Assembly (NCBI RefSeq): GCF_002005545.1
Contig: NZ_LBMT01000001.1
Coordinates: forward strand, 1,510,301-1,574,300
DNA: 64,000 bases
DNA from: Streptococcus mitis
Lineage (GTDB): Bacteria > Bacillota > Bacilli > Lactobacillales > Streptococcaceae
Direction of reading: 5' to 3'
In this document: one piece after another, positions 54,026-63,464 of the stretch
How the letters are laid out: every line of letters begins with the position of its first letter
Position numbering within the stretch: the first letter of the stretch is position 1
Notes under the pieces: model-generated
Told to the model about the DNA's origin: nothing
The model's input: the letters and a program-made list of their open reading frames with translations, nothing else
Database searches by the model: none
Position numbers and translations under genes: made by a program

Positions 54026-54367
54026 ATTAAATCCTCTGTTTTTCTTAACTAGCTTACAAAACACTTAGTTGAATCACAAGTTTAGTATAGCATATCTTCG
54101 CAAAGTATCCTCTTCAAATCATGAATTGTTATCAAAACATCTTAAACTGTAAAATCAATTAACCCCTACCCTTTTACCATTATCTTCTCTAACAAAGGAA
54201 GACCTATGATTAAGTTGCTAACCTTTGATATAGATTGATTTCTCCTAAATGAAGCCAAAGCCCCAAAAAAATCAGGTGGTTTATTTAGCCTGAACCTTAC
54301 GGAGCAAGACAAATAAAAGCCAGTATTGCTACTGACTCTTACATCATTTTGATTTAACAGGATAAAT
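54026..54367. other. Intergenic region with decayed IS200-like end
   Basis: 342 bases between pht and the CPBP gene. Bases 54275-54310 align with the right end of the IS200 element at 28517-28552 (GGTGGTTT shared exactly, ACCTnACGGAGCnAGAC nearly so, roughly 27 of 36 by eye). No transposase remnant is seen. The rest is AT-rich without a gene. Confidence 0.45.
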
Positions 54368-57300
54368 TTATGCTTCTGGTTTCGTCATAACTGACTCACT
54401 TCCTTTTAGCAAAGCAAGCAATTTTTCTGCTTCTGCCATGATGCTATTATTATCCATGGTTTGGAGACTCAGATTATTTCGTAAACCAGCTAGGCTCTCT
54501 GTCACATTGTCTTTCAAACTAGCATCTGTTACTTTAGCAAGTAGAGCTTCTACTTCTTTGAGTTTGGCTTCTACTTTTTCGGTTTCTACTTGAGGGACTT
54601 CAGCTTCGTCTGTTGTATCTTTAGATACTTCTTCTGTCTCGTCTTCATCAGTGCTCGGTTTATAAAGATTATCTACTGAAGGGGTTGAACCTGTATGATT
54701 TTCTTTTTCATTGGATTCAGGACGGGTTGACTCGTCTGATTCATGATGATTTTCCTTATCTTCATCAGATTTACTGTCTTTGTCTGCCTTATTTTTACGA
54801 ACATGGTCGCTGGCATTCCCCCAACCATTATCTGAGTGAGGACGTTCTTCAGGATGTTCAACATAATATTTTACAGTCGCAAAGAGATCCTCAAGGCTAT
54901 AACCCTTAGGTGCTTCATAGAGTCCTTCGTCAAACCAGCCAAATTTAATGTTATGGTAATGGTCGTAATGAGGTATAATTAAGCTACCATTTTTAACTTC
55001 AACAGTATGTTGTAGATTGTAAGGCATGTGATCAAGTGGAACTTTCTTAGCTGCCTTCACTTTATTATAGATTGCTTCTACTCCTTTAACCTCAGTATTT
55101 CCTGACCCCTGATTATCTGTTGAAGGATGCGTCAAACCTTTCTCTTTAGCATAAGTCTGAGCTGCTGCACTTTCAGCTTCAGACAAACTTTCTTTCTTAA
55201 TCCAATGACTATGAGTCATATGTGGAGTTACATAGGCATCGCCTTCATCGCTAGTTATGTCACGAGGATCAAAGATATAGCCATCTTCTGTTGTATACTT
55301 ACCTGCTAATTTCGCTAATTTAATTTCATCGTCCGTATAAGCAATTTGAGCATTTGGTTTGCCAAGTCGCTCTGGATGGGTAATTGGTGCTAGGAAGGTA
55401 AGAATATCATCAACTAACTTGACTTTATCACTTGAAACATCATTAAGACGTTCCAAAAGTGTATCCAAAGTTTCAAAATCAGCTTGACGACCTTTATTAG
55501 AAATCAAATCTTTATGAACTCTTGCTAGTAAATCATAAACCTTGTTGTAAAATTCTTGCTCACTAGAAGGGATGGTACTTTTCTTAGCTCCTAACACATG
55601 AGACAAACTTTCTTGTTTAGCAAGTTTATTATCAATGGCTATAACAGTTTCTGCTGAAAGCTCCTTAGTAGAGATATAACGCGAGGTTCCATTCTCTTCA
55701 AAGACATAACCATCAGCTACCTTTCGAACAGCCTGTTTAACCAATTTTCCATCAATTGGTTTGCTTGGAGATGGTTGAGGATTGGGTACAGGTTGTGGAC
55801 TTGGTACTGGGGTAGTCTCTGGAGCAGGGATTAGATTGGGTCTTGATGGTAACCAATGACTTGAACTATAATGAAGTGGAATCATTCTTGCAATTTTCTG
55901 CTCTAGATCAGACATTTGTGAATAAGGAATAAAGTGATAATGGTCTCCGTGAGGCACTGCGACACCATTTGCAGTACGTTTGATGATTTGGGCCGGATCA
56001 AAGACTAAGCCATCCGATTCTACATGTCGTTCTGATAAAGGTTTGGCATACAATTCACTTAAAAGTGTTGAAATGTCTTCCCCTTGATTTTGATGATAAG
56101 TTGGGGTGACAGTCAGGTTTGGAGTCTCTGTCAAACTTGGTTGGGCTGGTTTAGCATTATCACTACTTGGTTTACTTGAGTTTGTAGAAGAATGAGAACC
56201 CTGTTTACCATTCCAATAGGCTTGGGCGGCAGCTAATTCTCCTGCTGACAAATCACTCTTAGGTATATAGTGGAAATGATTGCCGTGCGGGACAACAAAA
56301 GCGTCACCTGTATCTTCAATCACATCTGTCGGACTAAATACATACCCATCATCCGTTGTATAAGCGCCTCCAGTTCCTCGATTCGATGCCGGAGTATTGA
56401 GATTAAAGTTTGGTTTAATCGGTGAACTTGGTGTTGAACTTGGTTTATCTGTACTGCTTGGTTTCGGATTGTCAGAATGGCTTTGAACTGGCTGACCTCC
56501 AATTGGTAGATTTCGAGCCAATTTTTCTTCCAAAGCAGACATTTGCGAATAAGGAATGAAATGGAAATGATCCCCGTGAGGAACTGCAACACCATTGGTA
56601 GTACGTTTTGTAATCTGCGCTGGGTCAAACACCAAGCCATCAGACTCCACATGACGTTGGCTAAGTGGCAAAGCGTACAATTCTTGAAGGAGACTAGCTA
56701 AATCCTCACTTTGACTTTCAGGAGCTTTGGAAGAATCTTGAGGAGCCTCAGATGGACTCGTTCTCACACTAGATCTTGTTTCAGCTCTGCTGGAACGATA
56801 TGCAACCGTACTTAATTGACCACCTTTCCCAGATAAGAAGGCTTGGGCAGCAGCTAATTCTCCTGCTGACAAGTCACTCTTAGGAATATAGTGGAAGTGA
56901 TTGCCATGAGGAACGATATAAGCATCACCCGTATCCTCAATGATATCAGAGGCATTGAAGATATAACCATCATCCGTTGTATAGCGTCCTTGGGCTCTGG
57001 CTGCAGCAACAGCATTATCTGTGCTTGTATTATGATTATGACTATGTTCCTGCTTCTGACGTTTAATCTCTTCTTTTGTCCGAATATTGTCCGCATGAAC
57101 CGCATCTTTAAGGTAAACATAGTATTTCCCGTCTACCTTAATCACATAGCCACCCTTGATTTCATTGACAATGTCCGAATCCTTCAACTGATAATTCGGA
57201 TCTTTCATGAGGAGTTCTTCACTGATGATGGCATCATAAGGAACCTTGCCATTATAGTAATGATAATGGTCTCCATGAGAGGTCACATAACCTTGATCCG

Positions 57301-57523
57301 TAATCTTGATAACAATTTGTTCGGCGTTGATTCCCTCTCTCTTACTGACTTCATCTGGTGTCAAATTTTCTGCCTTTTGCCCAGCCTGGTCACCGTCTAT
57401 ATAAGCAACTCGATTAGAATCTTTCTTAACTTGACCAGCTTGGTACCGTCCAAGTTCATAGGAACAAACACTCAGGGCAAGAACTGCCACCGAACCCACC
57501 ACATATTTTTTATTGATTTTCAT
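54368..57523 (-). CDS. phtD: Pneumococcal histidine triad protein (PhtD-like)
   Basis: 1051 residues. Surface zinc-binding Pht protein; Pht proteins work with AdcAII in zinc uptake and bind factor H. An N-terminal signal-like segment (YVVGSVAVLALSVCSYELGRYQAG) is followed by seven HxxHxH triads: HGDHYH, HGNHFH, HGDHFH, HGNHFH, HGDHYH, HMTHSH, HYDHYH. The C-terminal region (DSKSDEDKENHHESDE and NLYKPSTDEDETEE) resembles PhtD. Start ATG 57523 (MKINKKYV), with only a weak GAGAAAAG site; an earlier in-frame start at 57559 is not family-like. It is longer than pneumococcal PhtD (839 residues, from memory). It is driven by its own AdcR-controlled promoter. Confidence 0.92.
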   Translation of the reverse strand: MKINKKYVVGSVAVLALSVCSYELGRYQAGQVKKDSNRVAYIDGDQAGQKAENLTPDEVSKREGINAEQIVIKITDQGYVTSHGDHYHYYNGKVPYDAIISEELLMKDPNYQLKDSDIVNEIKGGYVIKVDGKYYVYLKDAVHADNIRTKEEIKRQKQEHSHNHNTSTDNAVAAARAQGRYTTDDGYIFNASDIIEDTGDAYIVPHGNHFHYIPKSDLSAGELAAAQAFLSGKGGQLSTVAYRSSRAETRSSVRTSPSEAPQDSSKAPESQSEDLASLLQELYALPLSQRHVESDGLVFDPAQITKRTTNGVAVPHGDHFHFIPYSQMSALEEKLARNLPIGGQPVQSHSDNPKPSSTDKPSSTPSSPIKPNFNLNTPASNRGTGGAYTTDDGYVFSPTDVIEDTGDAFVVPHGNHFHYIPKSDLSAGELAAAQAYWNGKQGSHSSTNSSKPSSDNAKPAQPSLTETPNLTVTPTYHQNQGEDISTLLSELYAKPLSERHVESDGLVFDPAQIIKRTANGVAVPHGDHYHFIPYSQMSDLEQKIARMIPLHYSSSHWLPSRPNLIPAPETTPVPSPQPVPNPQPSPSKPIDGKLVKQAVRKVADGYVFEENGTSRYISTKELSAETVIAIDNKLAKQESLSHVLGAKKSTIPSSEQEFYNKVYDLLARVHKDLISNKGRQADFETLDTLLERLNDVSSDKVKLVDDILTFLAPITHPERLGKPNAQIAYTDDEIKLAKLAGKYTTEDGYIFDPRDITSDEGDAYVTPHMTHSHWIKKESLSEAESAAAQTYAKEKGLTHPSTDNQGSGNTEVKGVEAIYNKVKAAKKVPLDHMPYNLQHTVEVKNGSLIIPHYDHYHNIKFGWFDEGLYEAPKGYSLEDLFATVKYYVEHPEERPHSDNGWGNASDHVRKNKADKDSKSDEDKENHHESDESTRPESNEKENHTGSTPSVDNLYKPSTDEDETEEVSKDTTDEAEVPQVETEKVEAKLKEVEALLAKVTDASLKDNVTESLAGLRNNLSLQTMDNNSIMAEAEKLLALLKGSESVMTKPEA

Positions 57524-57566
57524 TCTTTTCTCTTTTCTTAAGCCTATTTGATTCACCACAAAACGA

Positions 57567-57590
57567 TGAACCGGTTAATTAACTAGTTAA
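57567..57590. promoter_or_regulatory. Double abutting AdcR operators before phtD
   Basis: TGAACCGGTTAA (57567-57578) and TTAACTAGTTAA (57579-57590) lie end to end. They match the AdcR consensus TTAACYRGTTAA at 11 and 12 of 12 positions. They sit just after the -10 (57592-57597), covering the predicted start point, so zinc-bound AdcR should repress. Confidence 0.85.
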
Positions 57591-57591
57591 T

Positions 57592-57620
57592 AGTTTACTC
57601 TTTTTAGTATTACTTGTCAA
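57592..57620 (-). promoter_or_regulatory. phtD promoter
   Basis: TTGACA (57615-57620), a 17-base spacer and TAAACT (57592-57597) on the minus strand. The AdcR operators begin 1 base after the -10. Confidence 0.85.
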
Positions 57621-57642
57621 GAATTTTTCGTATATACATAAT

Positions 57643-57678
57643 AAAAATGAAAGCCTCTTTATCGAGACTTTCATTTTT
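57643..57678 (-). terminator. Terminator after the first pht gene
   Basis: A hairpin with about 12-bp arms (57643-57658 with 57665-57678, two mismatched bases) and T runs, 8 bases past the stop of the pht gene at 57686. Confidence 0.75.
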
Positions 57679-57685
57679 CATTAGT

Positions 57686-60600
57686 TTATTTTTCTTTGCT
57701 TACAGATGTAGGATTACTACCTTTTAACAAAGCAAGTAGTTTCTCTGCTTCTGTCATGATACCATTATTATCCAAGGTTTGGAGACTTAAGTTATTTCGT
57801 AAACCAGCTAGGGTTTCCGTTGCATTGGCTTTCAAACTAGCATCTGTTACTTTAGCAAGTAAAGCTTCTGCTTCTTTGAGCTTGGCTTCTACTTTTTCAG
57901 TCTCTACTTGAGGGACTTCTGGTTCAGCAGGTGTTTCCTCTACTGGCTCTTCATCTGCTTTGAAGTTCTTATTTGGATCTTCACTGTGGTCTTTCTTACC
58001 TAAGACATGCTCGCTGGCATTGCCCCATCCATCATTAGAATGTGGACGTTCGTCAGGATGTTCAACATAATACTTAATCGTCGCAAATAAATCTTCCAAG
58101 GTATAACCGTTTGGAGCCTTGTATGAGTGATCATCAAACCAAGCAAATTTAATGTTATGGTAATGATCCTTATGAGGAATGATTAAATTACCATTTTTAA
58201 TCTCAACTGTGTGCTCAACCATGTATGGAAGTCGAACGAGTGGAATTCGTTTCTCACCTTTCACACGATTGTAAATAGCCGCTGCACTATCTCCAGTTGG
58301 ATTTGCTTGAGCGTCTGCATCTGGAGATGGAGGTAGGATACCTTTTTCTTTAGTATAAGATTGAGCAGCTGCTTTTTCCTTATCAGAAAGGCTATCTTTT
58401 CCAATCCAGTGACTATGACCCATATGAGGCGTTACATAGGCATCTCCTTCATCACTGATAATATCATGTTCGTCAAAAATGTAGCCATCTGAGGTTGTAT
58501 ACTTATCAGCTAATTGTGCAATACGGACTTCGTTTTCGGTATATTCAATTTGAGAATTTGGTTTACCAAGACGTTCTGGATGAGTAATTGGTGCTAGGAA
58601 TGCTAATAAATCATCTACTAATTTTCCTTTATTAGAAGATTCATCATTCAAGCGTTCTGCTAATTTGTCTAAGGCTTGGAAATCAGAAGTACGACCCTTA
58701 TTTTCAGACAAGGCTTTATGAGCCTCGGCCAATAAATTATATGCTTTATCATAAAATTCTTGGTCACGAGGAGCGACATTTTCTTTCTTCGCAACTAGGG
58801 CGTGTGTCTTTTGAGTTTTCTTAGACAAGAGATTTTCAATAGCATCAATCTTATCCTTAGCCAGGTCTTTAGCTAGAACATAACGACTAGTGCCCTTATC
58901 TTCGATAATATATCCATCACCAACTTTTCTAACAACCTGGTTGACATCAAATTCTGTCGATTTATTTTCCACTGGTGTTAGAGGTTTGGTAGTAGGGGCT
59001 GGCTTCAGAGGAGTAACACTTGGCAAGACACTGCCATTTTGTCCCTTGACGGTTATCATACGAGCCAATTTTTCTTCCAGCGGTGACATTTGTGAATAAG
59101 GAATAAAGTGATAATGGTCTCCGTGAGGCACTGCTACACCGTTAGCTGTACGTTTGATGATTTGTGCCGGATCAAAGACTAATCCATCCGATTCTACATG
59201 TCGTTCTGACAAAGATTTGGCATACAATTCACTTAAAAGTGTTGGGATATCTTCCCCTTGATTTTGATGATATGTTGGGTTGACAGTCAGGTTTGGAGTC
59301 TCTGTCAAACTTGGTTGGGCTGGTTTAGCATTATCACTACTTGGTTTACTTGAACTTGTAGCAGAATGAGAACCCTGTTTACCATTCCAATAAGCTTGGG
59401 CTGCAGCCAATTCTCCTGCTGACAAATCACTCTTAGGTATATAGTGGAAATGATTGCCATGCGGTACAACAAAAGCGTCACCTGTATCTTCAATCACATC
59501 TGTCGGACTAAAGATATACCCATCATCCGTTGTATAGGCGCCTCCAGTTCCTCGATTCGATGCCGGAGTATTGAGATTAAAGTTTGGTTTAATCGGTGAA
59601 CTTGGTGTTGAACTTGGTTTATCTGTACTGCTTGGTTTCGGATTGTCAGAATGGCTTTGAACTGGCTGACCTCCAATTGGTAGATTTCGAGCCAATTTTT
59701 CTTCCAAAGCAGACATTTGCGAATAAGGAATGAAATGGAAATGATCCCCGTGAGGCACTGCCACACCATTTGCTGTACGTTTTGTAATCTGTGCTGGGTC
59801 AAATACTAAGCCATCAGACTCCACATGACGTTGGCTAAGTGGCAAAGCGTACAATTCTTGAAGGAGACTAGCTAAATCCTCACTTTGACTTTCAGGAGCT
59901 GTTGCAGAATCTTGAGGTGTCTCAGATGGACTCGTTCTCACACTAGATCTTGTTTCAGCTCTGCTGGAACGATATGCAACCGTACTTAATTGACCACCTT
60001 TTCCAGATAAGAAGGCTTGGGCAGCAGCTAATTCACTAGCAGACAAGTCACTCTTAGGAATATAGTGGAAGTGATTGCCATGAGGAACGATATAAGCATC
60101 ACCCGTATCTTCGATGATATCAGATGCATTGAAGATATAACCATCATCCGTTGTATAACGGCCTTGGGCTCTGGCTGCAGCAACAGCATTATCTGTGCTT
60201 GCATTATGATTATGACTATGTTCCTGCTTCTGACGTTTAATCTCTTCTTTTGTACGAATATTGTCCGCATGAGCCGCATCTTTAAGGTAAACATAGTATT
60301 TCCCGTCTACCTTAATCACATAGCCACCCTTGATTTCATTGACAATGTCTGAATCCTTCAACTGATAATTCGGATCTTTCATCAGCAGTTCTTCACTGAT
60401 GATGGCATCATAAGGAACCTTGCCATTATAGTAATGATAATGGTCTCCATGAGAGGTCACATAACCTTGATCCGTAATCTTGATGACGATCTGTTCTGCG
60501 TTGATTCCCTCTCTCTTACTGACTTCGTCTGGTGTCAAGTTCTCTGCCTTTTGACCAGCCTGATCACCGTCTATATAAGCAACTCGATTCGAATCTTTCT

Positions 60601-60697
60601 TAACTTGTCCAGCTTGATACCGTCCAAGCTCATAGGAACAAACACTTAGGGCAAGAACTGCCACCGAACCTGCTACATATTTTTTATTGATTTTCAT
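57686..60697 (-). CDS. Pneumococcal histidine triad protein (Pht family)
   Basis: 1003 residues. Seven HxxHxH triads: HGDHYH, HGNHFH, HGDHFH, HGNHFH, HGDHYH, HMGHSH and HKDHYH. The first 540 or so residues are almost identical to the neighbouring PhtD-like protein, then the middle diverges (from LEEKLARMITVKGQNGS to about residue 900), and the last 70 residues are again nearly the same. It is therefore a mosaic and I do not assign a letter. ATG at 60697 has GAGGAAAG. It follows adcAII by 7 bases, so it is translated from the same mRNA. Surface-attached, likely zinc scavenging. Confidence 0.93.
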   Translation of the reverse strand: MKINKKYVAGSVAVLALSVCSYELGRYQAGQVKKDSNRVAYIDGDQAGQKAENLTPDEVSKREGINAEQIVIKITDQGYVTSHGDHYHYYNGKVPYDAIISEELLMKDPNYQLKDSDIVNEIKGGYVIKVDGKYYVYLKDAAHADNIRTKEEIKRQKQEHSHNHNASTDNAVAAARAQGRYTTDDGYIFNASDIIEDTGDAYIVPHGNHFHYIPKSDLSASELAAAQAFLSGKGGQLSTVAYRSSRAETRSSVRTSPSETPQDSATAPESQSEDLASLLQELYALPLSQRHVESDGLVFDPAQITKRTANGVAVPHGDHFHFIPYSQMSALEEKLARNLPIGGQPVQSHSDNPKPSSTDKPSSTPSSPIKPNFNLNTPASNRGTGGAYTTDDGYIFSPTDVIEDTGDAFVVPHGNHFHYIPKSDLSAGELAAAQAYWNGKQGSHSATSSSKPSSDNAKPAQPSLTETPNLTVNPTYHQNQGEDIPTLLSELYAKSLSERHVESDGLVFDPAQIIKRTANGVAVPHGDHYHFIPYSQMSPLEEKLARMITVKGQNGSVLPSVTPLKPAPTTKPLTPVENKSTEFDVNQVVRKVGDGYIIEDKGTSRYVLAKDLAKDKIDAIENLLSKKTQKTHALVAKKENVAPRDQEFYDKAYNLLAEAHKALSENKGRTSDFQALDKLAERLNDESSNKGKLVDDLLAFLAPITHPERLGKPNSQIEYTENEVRIAQLADKYTTSDGYIFDEHDIISDEGDAYVTPHMGHSHWIGKDSLSDKEKAAAQSYTKEKGILPPSPDADAQANPTGDSAAAIYNRVKGEKRIPLVRLPYMVEHTVEIKNGNLIIPHKDHYHNIKFAWFDDHSYKAPNGYTLEDLFATIKYYVEHPDERPHSNDGWGNASEHVLGKKDHSEDPNKNFKADEEPVEETPAEPEVPQVETEKVEAKLKEAEALLAKVTDASLKANATETLAGLRNNLSLQTLDNNGIMTEAEKLLALLKGSNPTSVSKEK

Positions 60698-60704
60698 TCT
60701 TTCC

Positions 60705-61622
60705 TCACTTTAATTCTTCTGCTAGAACACTCATATTTTCTTCCAGATTTTCTAAATAAGTCTTATCATTTTGTGGGTCTGCCTCTAAAGGATTCAGAGT
60801 TTTAAGACCCACACCTGTTGATTTGACAAGAGTTTCAGCTACTTTGGAAGAAGCGTTACTTTCTGTAAAAATCGTTTTAACCTTATAGGTTTTTACAAAT
60901 TCCTGAATTTCTGTAAGTTGTCGTGGACTTGGTTCTTGTTCAGGAGAGATACCTGCAATACCAAGTTGATTAAGTCCAAATCTCTTCGCTAGATAAGAAA
61001 AGGCTGTATGTTGTGTTACAAATGTTTTCTGAGTCGCTTTTTCAAATTTAGGCTGGAATTTCTTAGTTAATTCTTGAGCTTTTTTGATAAAGGCTTGCGC
61101 ATTTTTCTGGTAAGTTTCTTTATGCTCACTATCCACCTCTGAAAGTTTATCAGCGATAATCTGAGCTTCTTCGCCAGCTTTTTCAGGATCTAGCCAAGTG
61201 TGAGGGTCATAGAGCGTTTTTTCATCAACTCCATCCCCTGCTTCCACATCTTCTAGCCCTGGAACACGGTCTAAAGTCATTCCCTCTGAAGCCTCTAAAA
61301 CCTTCACTTTAGATTTTTTTAGATTTGGATCCAGACTTCCTGCCCAAGATTCGAGCGTATGAGAATGGTAAACAAAGACATCTGCATCATAAATGGCTGC
61401 AATATCATTTGCTGAAGGTTCAAAGGAGTGAATTCCGCTACTTGACTGAATCATCCGAACATCATTCAAGTCACCAGATACTTCCTTGACCATAGCGTAG
61501 ATAGGATAGAAACTGGTCACAATTTTCATCCCTTTCCCTGTCTGGCTTTCCTTTTGACCACAAGCTCCTAAACACAAAAGAAAGACACTTAACAATACTA
61601 AAAATAAACTTTGTTTTTTCAT
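60705..61622 (-). CDS. adcAII: Zinc-binding lipoprotein AdcAII (Lmb family)
   Basis: 305 residues. Zinc-binding component serving the AdcCB transporter (not in the window). The lipobox LGAC places the modified cysteine at C21. The cluster A-I features are SSGIHSFEPSANDIAAI, the VYHSHTLESW histidine, DPHTWLDPEKA and the TQHTAFSYLAKRFGL segment, which together hold the histidine zinc ligands. Unlike AdcA it has no C-terminal ZinT domain and no long His-rich loop. ATG at 61622. It is the first gene of adcAII-pht; the promoter at 61658-61686 carries two AdcR boxes. Confidence 0.96.
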   Translation of the reverse strand: MKKQSLFLVLLSVFLLCLGACGQKESQTGKGMKIVTSFYPIYAMVKEVSGDLNDVRMIQSSSGIHSFEPSANDIAAIYDADVFVYHSHTLESWAGSLDPNLKKSKVKVLEASEGMTLDRVPGLEDVEAGDGVDEKTLYDPHTWLDPEKAGEEAQIIADKLSEVDSEHKETYQKNAQAFIKKAQELTKKFQPKFEKATQKTFVTQHTAFSYLAKRFGLNQLGIAGISPEQEPSPRQLTEIQEFVKTYKVKTIFTESNASSKVAETLVKSTGVGLKTLNPLEADPQNDKTYLENLEENMSVLAEELK

Positions 61623-61632
61623 GGATAACCCC

Positions 61633-61656
61633 TTAACTATTTAATTAACTGGTAAA
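61633..61656. promoter_or_regulatory. Double abutting AdcR operators before adcAII
   Basis: TTAACTATTTAA (61633-61644) and TTAACTGGTAAA (61645-61656) lie end to end, each matching TTAACYRGTTAA at 11 of 12 positions. They sit between the -10 and the ATG, over the predicted start point. The layout is the same as at 57567-57590. Confidence 0.8.
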
Positions 61657-61657
61657 C

Positions 61658-61686
61658 ATTCTACTCCTAAAAATTTAATCTGTCAA
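61658..61686 (-). promoter_or_regulatory. adcAII-pht promoter
   Basis: TTGACA (61681-61686), a 17-base spacer and TAGAAT (61658-61663) on the minus strand, with the AdcR pair starting 1 base further on. Confidence 0.85.
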
Positions 61687-61767
61687 GCTATTTTAAGAAA
61701 AAAATTGAAATTTCTTTCACATATAAAAATCTGCTGAGTTTCAACAACTCAACAGATTCTCACTTTA

Positions 61768-61964
61768 TATACTCAATGAAAATCAAAGAGCAAATTAGGA
61801 AGCTAGCCGCAGGCTGCTCAAAGCACGACTTTGAGGTTGCAGGTAGAACTGACGAAATCAGCTCAAAACATGTTTTTGACGTTGTAGATGAAACTGACGA
61901 AGTCAGTAACCATACATACGGTAAGGCAACACTAGTATGGTTTGAAGAGATTTTCGAAAAGTAT
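61768..61964 (+). repeat. BOX element (A-B-B-C)
   Basis: boxA begins TATACTCAATGAAAATCAAA, two boxB units follow (CTTTGAGGTTGCAGGTAGAA and a second one TTTTGACGTTGTAGATGAAA), and boxC ends TTTGAAGAGATTTTCGAAA. It directly abuts the stop codon of the permease gene. The open frame running across it is not a gene. Confidence 0.93.
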
Positions 61965-63355
61965 TATTCTTCTATGGTAGAATGCTTATAACCATAAGTG
62001 AAGTAAATAATACTTCCTACTAACAACGCAACTAGGAAAGCAATCCAAGTTTCCACATTATACTGCAACATGAAGGACAAACAAATGATGATTGATAAAA
62101 TTGGTAATAATGGTACCAGTGGTGTTTTAAATTCTCCAGCTTTGGGCATCCCCTTTTCTCTCCGTAAGCGAATCAAACCATAAGCCAACATGATCAGGTA
62201 AGACAAGGTACAAATATTTAAGAAGGCTGCGATACTAGCAAGAGGGAACATTCCTGCTGCTACTGCTGAAGCTAGACCTGTCAAGATAGTAGCATTCTTT
62301 GGTACCTTGCTAGTCTTCGTCAGTTCTTTGAAGGCAGCAGGCATCAATCCGTCACGCGCTAAACTGTAAATCATACGTGATAGGGCATAAGTCATCGAGA
62401 TACAAACCGTAATCAAGGTCAAGATAGCAACTAATGACACATAGTTGGCTGCCCAACTGATCCCAACGCTACGAAGAGCAAAGGCAACGGCATCGTCGAC
62501 ATTTAGATGGCTATAATGAACCACACCAGTCAAGACAAGCGTCACCAAGGCATAAAGAATGGTTACGATAGAAAGCGATAAGACAATCCCTCTAGGAATA
62601 TTTTTTTGAGGAGTCTTAACTTCATCTACGGCCATAGAAATGGATTCAAATCCCAAAAAACCGAAGAACATCAAGGACGCACCAGCCATAATACCAGTAC
62701 TAGCACCATAGATTTGTCCAAAACCATAAGGAGCAAAATTACTCCAGTTGTCAAATTTAATATGCCAAATTCCTACTAAAACAAAGAGAGCTAAAGCGGA
62801 AAATTTCAAAATAACTAGAATAGAATTAAAGCGTAAGGCTGCTCTAGCATTGAGTAAAACAAGTGAGGTCACCAAGACCAAGACAAGAATAGGCAATAAA
62901 TCAACAAATGTGCCAGCTTGAGGATTGAAGGTGCCATTTAAAGCCTGAGGAAGGGCTATCCCGTATTGAGAAAGCAATCCTTTAAAATAAGCTGCCCAAC
63001 CCGAAGCCACACCAGATATGGCTGTCATGAACTCCATCATGGTTAGCCAACCAGCCAACCAGGCTGGGAATTCTCCTAAAATAGCATAGAGATAACTGTA
63101 GGCACCACCTGTAGCAGGTACTCGTGAAGCAAATTCTGCAAAAAAGAGGGCTGATAATCCCACACACAAGGCAGAAATGACGATTGAAATCACTAGGGCT
63201 GGACCAGCTAGAGTTGCGGCTGCAGTACCTGTGATTGTAAAGACACCTGTCCCTACCATGGCTCCAATACCCAGCAAAATCAAATCCCATAACTTCAAAT
63301 GCCTGTGCATCTCCGTTTTATCTAAACTAACATTTTTTGTTCTAAATATATTCAT
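61964..63355 (-). CDS. APC-family amino acid permease
   Basis: 463 residues with 12 or more hydrophobic segments. APC superfamily (cationic-amino-acid-transporter-like). The first segment has LLGIGAMVGTGVFTITG, typical of the family's substrate site. FFGFLGFESISMAVDEVKTPQKNIPRGI is the conserved segment 6 region. Substrate is not clear from sequence. I choose ATG 63355 (MNIFRTKNVSL), with GGAG six bases upstream; an in-frame TTG at 63367 lies before that site. Extended -10 TGG-TAAAAT at 63385-63393. Confidence 0.9.
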   Translation of the reverse strand: MNIFRTKNVSLDKTEMHRHLKLWDLILLGIGAMVGTGVFTITGTAAATLAGPALVISIVISALCVGLSALFFAEFASRVPATGGAYSYLYAILGEFPAWLAGWLTMMEFMTAISGVASGWAAYFKGLLSQYGIALPQALNGTFNPQAGTFVDLLPILVLVLVTSLVLLNARAALRFNSILVILKFSALALFVLVGIWHIKFDNWSNFAPYGFGQIYGASTGIMAGASLMFFGFLGFESISMAVDEVKTPQKNIPRGIVLSLSIVTILYALVTLVLTGVVHYSHLNVDDAVAFALRSVGISWAANYVSLVAILTLITVCISMTYALSRMIYSLARDGLMPAAFKELTKTSKVPKNATILTGLASAVAAGMFPLASIAAFLNICTLSYLIMLAYGLIRLRREKGMPKAGEFKTPLVPLLPILSIIICLSFMLQYNVETWIAFLVALLVGSIIYFTYGYKHSTIEE

Positions 63356-63384
63356 CTTTGACTCCAAAATAAAATGATGATTCT

Positions 63385-63393
63385 ATTTTACCA
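63385..63393 (-). promoter_or_regulatory. Permease promoter -10
   Basis: Extended -10 TGG-TAAAAT on the minus strand, 30 bases before the permease ATG. No clear -35. Confidence 0.5.
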
Positions 63394-63464
63394 TAAATAT
63401 AGGAGATTTGTGAATATTTATAAAACATTTTTCTGAAAAAATCTGACTACCTTTTTGTAACGGC

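Noticed and set aside
61776..61991. 71-codon open frame near the permease
   Set aside because: It runs through the BOX element and into the permease gene; the frame is a by-product of the repeat.
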